Notes under the pieces: generated by a model
Database searches by the model: none
Seen by the model: only the letters and a program-made list of their open reading frames with translations
Told to the model about the DNA's origin: nothing
Position numbers and translations under genes: made by a program
Source of the DNA: Branchiostoma floridae
Taxonomy: Eukaryota; Chordata; Leptocardii; Amphioxiformes; Branchiostomatidae
Reading direction: 5' to 3'
NCBI RefSeq assembly: GCF_000003815.2
Contig: NC_049980.1
Span: forward strand, 13,655,570 to 13,719,569
Length of the DNA stretch: 64,000 nt
Shown: positions 49,084 through 57,904 of the stretch, piece by piece
Layout: every line of letters starts with the position of its first letter
Position numbering within the stretch: the first letter of the stretch is position 1

Positions 49084-50162
49084 ATGGCAGACGGTAAGAC
49101 GCCGCTGATGCAGGGTGAGGAGACGGGCCCCACAGCTCCTCCTCCAGCCTACGATGATGCTGTATCCTCTCCTCCTCCTCCCCTACCGCCGTCTAACATG
49201 GCCCCACAACAGAACCAATATGGCGCCCAGCACACCCAGCCCGGGAGCACCGTTTATTATGGAACCATCCCACAAAGTACGAACAATATCATCGACTGTA
49301 TTTCGAGATTTTACGTCGGAATAAGGTCGGGTTACATAGTGAAAATATGATATGAGTATGAAGAATGCGTATTGTAAAAGAGCATTGTCATAGTTGACGT
49401 TCAAATTGAAATTCAGTTCAAAGATCTCGTTCAGATGTTCTCAGATGCCTCGTCTGATTGTAGATCATACGCCATGCAAGTCATCTATCACACACGCACA
49501 CGTACACACACACGCACAACGCAGACTCTGTGCAAAGAGGCAGTTCACAGGTTTATGCTTTTGTATCTTTTTCAGGTTCTCAAACAGTCATTCTCTCTCG
49601 CCCTCCCACCAATGCTGCGTATCCAGTCCACATGCAGTGCACCAACTGTGGTCAGCAAATCATCACCAACTTAACTTATGTCACTGGGATGACAACATGG
49701 CTGGCCTGTATTGCCATCTGTGCCTTCGGGTAAGTAACAAATACTGTCTTCTGTCTCGTACTATAGGGCTGGCAAAACTTAAACGTGGTGACAAAGTTTC
49801 AACGTTGCTTTGTCATAATAGTCATTCGTGATCCGTAAAATGTAGTTGACCCCCTTTGGATCCTAACATTGCCTACTAAACATCTACACATATACATATA
49901 TAGTGTCCATGTCACTAAAGATATGACTATATTTACATTACACAAATATACACATACATACAGATAATTTTCGATCGAAATAAAGAATGCTACAACATCA
50001 GAAGTAACTGCAATTTTCAGATCCTTATAATGACAACAATGTTTTGTCCACAGAGGTTTTCTCGGCTGTTGTCTCATCCCGTTCTGCCTGGACGGCCTGA
50101 AGGACGTACGTCACACATGTCCCGGATGTGGGGCTCACCTGGGCACCTTCCGTAAAATCTAA
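49084..50162 (+). CDS. LITAF/CDIP1-like zinc-ribbon membrane protein A
   Basis: Three exons, 49084-49276, 49576-49729 and 50054-50162, join to 151 codons (phases 1 and 2). The N-terminal half is Pro-rich with PPPAYDD, a PPxY motif for WW-domain ubiquitin ligases, and PSNMAPQQNQYGAQ. The C-terminal half is a LITAF domain: CTNC knuckle, a hydrophobic helix (TTWLACIAICAFGGFLGCCL IPFCLD, broken here), then HTCPGCGAHLG. The two Cys pairs bind zinc and the hydrophobic part sits in the cytosolic face of late endosomal or lysosomal membranes. Family members act in endosomal sorting and p53-linked apoptosis (CDIP1). A paralogue follows at 55197. Confidence 0.9.
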
Positions 50163-50863
50163 CAAAACCTCTCCAAGTTGACAAACCAGTTATTTAGATA
50201 TCCTTACAGACCAAAAATGACAGATATGGCAACTTAATAACTCAATGCTATTGAACTCTTCTTCATAACAGCCAATTAGGAATGACCTATGCAAATTAGA
50301 AATGGCCGAAGGCCTCTCTCGTGACATAGAATGTAAACTCACCGATCTTGTTGTGCTCTTTTTGTTTACATCCTATCCTTTCCAACCAAGATGATGTACC
50401 GTTTGTTATAATTGTACCATACATGTATTTGCCATTGTTAGTTTTCTCTTCTTTTTGGTTCCGGTGATGACACTTATATCATCATTTTGCTAGAAACCAT
50501 CATTACCTTGTCTTGTACCTTCTCTCTTGATTTGACATTTTCCAAGTAATATATGAGATACGTTGAATGTAATATATGAGATCACAAAACAAGGCTAACA
50601 AATATCTCGCAAAGCAATGAATGCCATGAAGTTTGAAGCATATTGTAAATATTACAATAGGTTTGAATGTTTTTAATGTTAGGTAAGAAAGAACCATGTA
50701 CAAAGTTGACCGATCTGAACTTTGAATTCAAACCGTGGCTTGATGTTACTTTGTTTACGCTCAAACTCTTTAGAGTAAGGTATTGCATTTATATACAGAC
50801 AATCAATATATAGATAGAATTTCAAGTTCCTATCGACATATCTAGGTATACTTTTTTGAAAAA
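50163..50863. other. 3' flank of LITAF-like gene A
   Basis: 3' UTR and AT-rich spacer. Short frames only; nothing supportable. Confidence 0.5.
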
Positions 50864-50955
50864 TATATACCATCATTCGTCGATGTAGGTTAGACATCCA
50901 GGTAATAAGATACGCCAAAAATAGTTACTCAAGCAACTGGATATGGTTTTGAAAC

Positions 50956-50998
50956 GGTCAGACGTTTCGGATAGAATCCACTATCCTTCGTCAGTGAC
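50956..50998 (-). ncRNA. Hammerhead-ribozyme-like motif in the Penelope-like arm
   Basis: On the minus strand: GTCA, CTGACGA, then a hairpin GGATAG-TGGATT-CTATCC, then GAAAC, GTC and TGACC. CUGANGA, GAAA and a GUC cleavage triplet are in hammerhead order. GUCA before the core pairs with UGAC after it (stem I), stem II is a perfect 6-bp hairpin, and stem III would be minimal, as reported for hammerheads in Penelope-like elements. One unpaired A lies between CUGACGA and stem II, which departs from the textbook core, so activity is uncertain. Confidence 0.55.
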
Positions 50999-52196
50999 AC
51001 TGAAGAGATCTGGAAGAAACAGGTCTTTTATACTCTAACTATGAATCAGACAATTTCAGATGTCCAATAGGAAAGGTTGTAAGACAATTCAGACTGAAGA
51101 CAATTTGGATTCCAAAGAAAACAAAGCTAAGCCAAAGTCAATCTGAAGACAATTTGGATTTCAAAGGATATCAAGGCTAAGACATAGTTAATGCAAATGA
51201 GTCAATTAGCTCCTGTTGTTTTAGTTACAGGAGCTAAAAGTTTTGTTGCCGGGGGGGGGGGGTAGTGCTATGTCCCAAGTGCCGGAAAGTTCCATACGTA
51301 GCCCCCCTTTTCTGTTGAGAGTGGGATTGTATATTCTCTCGTATATGGCCTCTCTAACTCCCCGTTCAAACCAGCGGGCTTCACGGTCTAGGATGTCGGT
51401 AGATTGGAGGTTGAAGGAATGTCCTTGGTTGTGTTCTAGGTGGTTGAAAATAGCAGAAGAGTTGCCGTTGGCCTTCGGTTTGCAATGTTCTTGGTATCTT
51501 GCTTTTAGTGGACGACTAGTCTCACCAATGTATGTGTTGTTACAGTTGGGTTCCTCGCATTTGAGTCTGTAGATTACATTGGCCTTAGTACCTTTCTGTG
51601 GTTTGTCTTTAGGATGTACCAGTTTGTGTCGGAGGGTTGAGTGAGGTTTGAAGTTAGTGGCGATGTTGAAGTTTTGGAAGATCGGTCTGAGTTTTTCCGA
51701 AACTCCTTGGACATAGGGGATGGTAATGTTGGCTTTCTTTCTGTCGGTCACTGGTTTGCACTTGGCTGTTTTCCTTGAGTGGTCCGAGGGTTTGAGGGCT
51801 TTGTTGAAAGTCCAGTTTTGGTAGCCACATTTGTTCAATGCACTTCGGAGGTGTTTGTGTTCCTCTGTTTTGGCTTTGTCAGATCGAGGAAACAATGCTG
51901 TCTGCCCGGTGATACAAGGTTTTAATCACTGCCAGTTTGTGTTCCAAAGGGTGGTGAGAGTCAAAGGCCAGATATTGGTCAGTGTGCGTCGGTTTCCTGT
52001 ACACTTCGAACTGAAGGCTGCCGTCCTTCTCTATGATAGTTTTGGTATCTAGGAAGGGGAGCATGTTGTCATGACTTGACTCCTGTGTGAACTTGATGTT
52101 CTTATCTACTTGGTTGATGTCTTCATTCATAGTTAGAGTATAAAAGACCTGTTTCTTCCAGATCTCTTCAGTGTCACTGACGAAGGATAGTGGATT

Positions 52197-54308
52197 GGCG
52201 AAGCGTTCATGTAAGCCATCACGAAATCGCCGGCAAATGCAGCCAGGGGTGCGGGCAAATGCAGCCAGGGGTGCGGGAAAACTTCGGGCCCTATGACCGA
52301 ACGCGCTATCCTCGTCATAGCCATAATATCACGGGACGGGCTACGGCATACGCAACACTCCTCTACGGGGCGTGGTAGCTAGTGGTCCGCTGTGGTAAGG
52401 TGTGGTTGTTCGGTTGCCGTAGCCCGTCTCAGTCCTGTCTTACCGCATAACCACGCCTTACCACAGCGAACCACTAGCAACCACACCCGCCGTAGAGGAG
52501 TGTTGCGTTTGCCGTAGCCCGTCTCAATCCTGTTTTACCGAACAACCACACTTTACCACCGCGGACCACTAGCCCCCACGCCCCGCACAGGAGTGTTGCG
52601 TTTGCCGTAGCCCGTCTCGGTCTTGTTTTACCGAACAACCACACCTTACCACCGCGGACCACTAGCCCCCACGCCCCGCACAGGAGTGTTGCGTTTGGCG
52701 TAGCCCGTCTCGGTCTTGTTTTACCGAACAACCACACCTTACCACAGCGAACCACTAGCTACCACGCCCCGTAGAGGAGTGTTGCGTTTGCCGTAGCCCG
52801 TCTCAGTACTGTTTTACAGCAGAACCACACCTTACCACAGCGGACCACTAGCTACCACGCCCCGCACAGGAGTGTTGCGTTTGCCGTGGCCCACCTCAGT
52901 CCTGTTTTACAGCAGAACCACACCTTACCACCGCGGACCACTAGCCCCCACGCCCCGCACAGGAGTGTTGCGTTTGCCGTAGCCCGTCTCGGTCTTGTTT
53001 TACCGAACAACCACACCTTACCACAGCGGACCACTAGCTACCACGCCCCGTAGAGGAGTGTTGCGTTTGCCGTAGCCCGTCTCAATCCTGTTTTACCGTA
53101 TAACCACACCTTACCACAGCGGACCACTAGCTACCACGCCCGTCCAGGAGTGTTGCATTTGCCGTAACCCGTCTCGATCCTGTTTTACCACATAACCACA
53201 CCTTACCACATCGGACCACTAGCTACCACGCCCCGTACAGGAGTGTTGCGTTTGCCGTAGCCCGTCTCGGTCTTGTTTTACCGAACAACCACACCTTACC
53301 ACCGCGGACCACTAGCCCCCACGCCCCGTACAGAAGTGTTGCGTTTGCCGTAGCCCGTCTCAGTACTGTTTTACCGAACAACCACACTTTACCACCGCGG
53401 ACCACTAGCCCCCACGCCCCGCACAGGAGTGTTGCGTTTGCCGTAGCCCGTCTCGGTCTTGTTTTACCGAACAACCACACCTTACCACCGCGGACCACTA
53501 GCCCCCACGCCCCGCACAGGAGTGTTGCGTTTGGCGTAGCCCGTCTCGGTCTTGTTTTACCGAACAACCACACCTTACCACAGCGAACCACTAGCTACCA
53601 CGCCCCGTAGAGGAGTGTTGCGTATGCCGTAGCCCGTCTCGATCCTGTTTTACCACATAACCACACCTTACCACAGCGGACCACTAGCTACCACGCCCCG
53701 TACAGGAGTGTTGCGTTTGCCGTAGCCCGTCTCAGTACTGTTTTACAGCAGAACCACACCTTACCACCGCGGACCACTAGCCCCCACGCCCCGCACAGGA
53801 GTGTTGCGTTTGGCGTAGCCCGTCTCGGTCTTGTTTTACCGAACAACCACACCTTACCACAGCGGACCACTAGCTACCACGCCCCGTAGAGGAGTGTTGC
53901 ATTTGCCGTAGCCCGTCTCGGTCTTGTTTTACCGAACAACCACGCCTTACCACAGCGGACCACTAGTTATCACGCCCCGTAGAGGAGTGATGCGTTTGCT
54001 CTAGCTCGTCTCAATCCTGTTTTACGGCAGAATCACACCTTACTACGTCATGCAGGCGTGGGTCACTTGATACGCCGCGTGCCTGTCCGCGTCTCCCGGC
54101 GATTTCATGACTGCCTTACAAGTTTTCACGCGCTATTTGCCATCAATTTCGTGATGTTATGGCTATGACGAGGATAGCGCGTTCGGGCATAGGGCCCGAA
54201 GTTTTCCCGCACCCCTGGCTGCATTTGCCCGCACCCCTGGCTGCATTTGCCCGCACCCCTGGCTGCATTTGCCGGCGATTTCGTGATGGCTTACATGAAC
54301 GCTTCGCC
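52197..54308. mobile_element. TIR element with a 93-bp satellite core
   Basis: Near-identical terminal inverted repeats start GGCGAAGCGTTCATGTAAGC. They span about 135 bp on the left (52197-52331) and about 150 bp on the right (54157-54308), flanked by a perfect 8-bp duplication AGTGGATT (52189-52196, 54309-54316). Each TIR contains a 22-bp tandem motif, CAAATGCAGCCAGGGGTGCG-like: two copies left and three right. The interior is almost entirely a satellite array. No transposase. The insertion lies in the hammerhead-like loop of the Penelope-like right arm, so it is younger than that element. The 8-bp duplication suggests hAT or a related superfamily, not proven by the terminus. Confidence 0.85.
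52330..54050. repeat. 93-bp tandem satellite, about 18 units, with one inverted unit
   Basis: The marker GTGTTGCGTTTGCCGTAGCC recurs every 93 bp (for example 52501, 52594, 52687, 52780, 52873, 52966, 53059); one interval is 92. Units alternate in small variants (CCGAACAACC, CAGCAGAACC, CCACATAACC). The first unit (52330-52417) is in reverse orientation to all the others. The last unit near 54050 is degraded. The length is a multiple of three, so minus-strand frames such as KVWLFGKTRPRRATANATLL stay open over several units. I regard these as a by-product of the period. Confidence 0.95.
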
Positions 54309-54392
54309 AGTGGATTCTATCCAAAACGTCTGACCGTTTCAAAACCATATCCAGTTGCTTGAGTAACTATTTTTGGCGTATATACCATCATT

Positions 54393-55196
54393 GACTTTAT
54401 TAAAGTTGTAACCAAATCAAGAGTCCAGGTATGAATTGATAGACATGATATATTTACATGCTTCCTCAAGTGACGACTGCTTAGAGACTAGCACATCACA
54501 TGTATGGCCGTTCAAAGGTCCTGTTTGTTTTGGAGGTGACTTTGTGCAAAGAACCAACCACTCCATTTAAGTGGGGGTCGCATTTGCGAAATTTGTGTTA
54601 GCTATTTTGATATAATTCATTTATGCAATGAAGGACGACATTATGAAAGAATGTTTTGCACATCTCTTCGTGTAATCAATACATATTCTAAATCATTTTA
54701 GTAATGGTGCAGTAGAAGTTAAAACATTGGTTCCCCACCTACAGTTGTAACAGTATTAGTTACGCCCATGACGTTTGCACCGTACGTTTGTACTTAAAAT
54801 GTACCTACATGGGAATCGACATATTTGCCTCTAGTCTCTGTACAACTAGTGTTGGTCAAGGTAAGGTGCCACTTTTTGTGTCCTCTACTAATTATAATAA
54901 TATAGATATGAGTTATCAGCGATCCAATACCATTGTTTCCTTGTGTCACCTACAACATACTATGCTTGTCACCATTGCTAATCCAAAATATTATTTTCTT
55001 CGTTAGGTCACCATTACTAAAATCTGAATCCTGATATACTGATCAACTATTGACGTCCTTTAGAAACAAAGTGATGACCTTTTTTTAGCTCGCCGAAATC
55101 ATTGCAATCAGTCAGCCAAATCTATCGAAATACAATCATATTTCATCTTTGAAATGAAAGTTTTTAACAACTACTCTGTTTCAGCTTCCTGTCCAA
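54393..55196. other. Intergenic; 5' flank of LITAF-like gene B
   Basis: No gene. Just before the ATG at 55197 the sequence ctctgtttcag then CTTCCTGTCCAA gives a good acceptor, suggesting a noncoding first exon, as for gene A. Confidence 0.45.
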
Positions 55197-56429
<1,233 letters not shown>

Positions 56430-57904
56430 CCCGGGGCAGCAGATGTTGTGTTTGACTAGAAAATGGCCCGTCTAGTCCGAAGTATTCGGACTTCATAATA
56501 GATGATTATAGATGAATTTTATTTCTGTAGATGAGCTTTATAGCTAAACACTCTAGGCTTATGCTCCATTGACGGCTGTTTTGTGATCTTATGTGCTTGC
56601 ACATTTGTTAGATGAAAATACGGTTTAAGCTTCAAATTGTTCATATGTAAGATGCATAATTTGTGTTTGTTGTAAATTCAGTTCGAATATTCTTATATTT
56701 CACATTCAACTGCCGTCCAAAAATAGACTAACTTACTTGTGACAAACAATGAGATACCGTCGCTAAATTATACTGATAACCTTTTCGAGTAATGTAGCAT
56801 AAATATTTGATATTTCTTATTCATGATTATGAAAATATGGTCCTCTATCTTTTCTGTCCAAATAACGCATGTTGTTAAAAGTATGAAAGTCCTCTCTTGA
56901 AAAAAAGAAGGCTAGAATTATTATATGTTTATAAAGGTCCTGGTAAATAATATTCAAATACAATTCTGTTAATAACTTTTGCTATGGTCTTGTCTTACCA
57001 TAGGGAACTATGCAAACATGATTTACATTTGAGTGACATTTACATACGATCCTTAGAAGTTAGTGACATGTTCAACCAATTTCTGTATTTAGCTGTTACG
57101 TTACTTGTTTGGAATTGTCCGTTCTCGTTACACTGAAGAAGAGTGATGGATGTCACTCGAAACTTCCTAGCAAATCTCCGTTGTTTATCCAGTTGTAGAA
57201 ATTGAAATGTATTTGATAAAGGGCTTTATACTTTATAGTTATTCAGGGAATTTCAGTTCTTCACATTCTTTCTTAGTTAGGCCCAGAACTTATTGATTGC
57301 CGGTTAGCCTGATTAAACCTCGCTTATAGCAGCCCGCCCAACATCCGCCGGCCTCTGCGGGGAGGGGCCAGTCACAGCCCTGGACAGCAGAGTTTGTGTT
57401 ACACAGACTAATTTCCAGTCACTATTAGGAACAAAAAGGGTCAGAATATATATAGTGCCCCAGGAGCTTCCTGACACTCAGACGTATTTCCACCTTCTGA
57501 TTGCCGGCCCTTAGGTGATGTGGGAAATGACGAGACCTGTGCTATATTCATGAATCACAATATCTCATCAACCAACAGCACGAAATGAGTTTCCTTTTTG
57601 TAGACGACGGATATGTAAACTAATAATTCAACATTTGCAACTGGGGATAATTTGCATTTGGGTATACAGCCCGTGTAAGCGCGCTAGTAGTGCTTTGGAC
57701 TTGGCGTGGTAGAGCATTTAGATATGCAAAATATTACAGTCCACATGTGTTATGTGGATGGTCTACGAGTACATATATATATATTTGGTGCCATCAGCTT
57801 CATCCAAAAATGCTAACACTTGAAACTCATTTTTTCTTACAACAGCAGATCATTTTCCACAAACACAGTGTGCAGCTATTGTAGAGGCCGGGATCCTCGC
57901 CGTG
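56430..57904. other. Intergenic between LITAF-like B and the LRR gene
   Basis: Convergent 3' flanks of the + strand LITAF-like gene B and the - strand LRR gene. Apart from a hammerhead-like scrap (57133-57166) nothing is recognised. A GC-rich patch at about 57340-57400 is notable against the AT-rich surroundings. Confidence 0.45.
57133..57215 (+). mobile_element. Penelope-like scrap with hammerhead-like core
   Basis: CTGAAGA, a perfect hairpin GAGTGA-TGGATG-TCACTC, GAAAC and TTC follow in hammerhead order (57133-57166), with the same extra A before stem II as the motif at 50956-50998. TTTATCCAGTTG downstream matches the Penelope-like arm (ATATCCAGTTG). Stem I does not pair, so it is a worn remnant or another subfamily. 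Confidence 0.45.

Larger units (their letters stand above)
52189..54316. repeat. 8-bp target duplication of the satellite-cored element
   Basis: AGTGGATT at 52189-52196 and 54309-54316. Removing the element and one copy restores the Penelope-like arm sequence seen intact (inverted) at 50956-50998. Confidence 0.85.
50878..54378 (-). mobile_element. Truncated Penelope-like retroelement with a nested element
   Basis: Without the nested element it is about 1.4 kb. Inverted arms of about 136 bp are present: 50911-51046 on the left; 52125-52196 plus 54317-54378 on the right. Between them (about 51221-52130, minus strand) lie the end of the RT protein (PFLDTKTI, EVYRKPTHTDQYLAFDSHHP, HKLAVIKTLYHRA) and a GIY-YIG endonuclease (NVIYRLKCEEPNCNNTYIGE, then TSRPLKARYQEH, and GVREAIYERIYNP). 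GIY-YIG plus this RT tail is diagnostic for Penelope-like elements. The copy is 5' truncated and its reading frame is interrupted, so it is not active. A poly-G run (about 51248) lies in the C-terminal part. Confidence 0.88.
50864..54392. repeat. 14-bp target duplication of the Penelope-like insertion
   Basis: TATATACCATCATT occurs at 50864-50877 and again at 54379-54392, exactly bordering the composite element. It defines the outer ends of the nested insertion. Confidence 0.85.

Noticed and set aside
51221-52130. A host GIY-YIG nuclease gene
   Set aside because: The RT tail upstream, inverted arms and 14-bp target duplication show it to be part of a truncated Penelope-like element.
52474-53870. 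Long minus-strand frames over the satellite (KVWLFGKTRPRRATANATLL periods) as a repeat protein
   Set aside because: The 93-bp unit is a multiple of three, so an open frame persists by itself. There is no independent start, splice or homology signal, and the element is a non-coding TIR transposon.
52330-54050. CRISPR-like array
   Set aside because: Units are contiguous 93-bp satellite copies without unique spacers, in an animal genome.
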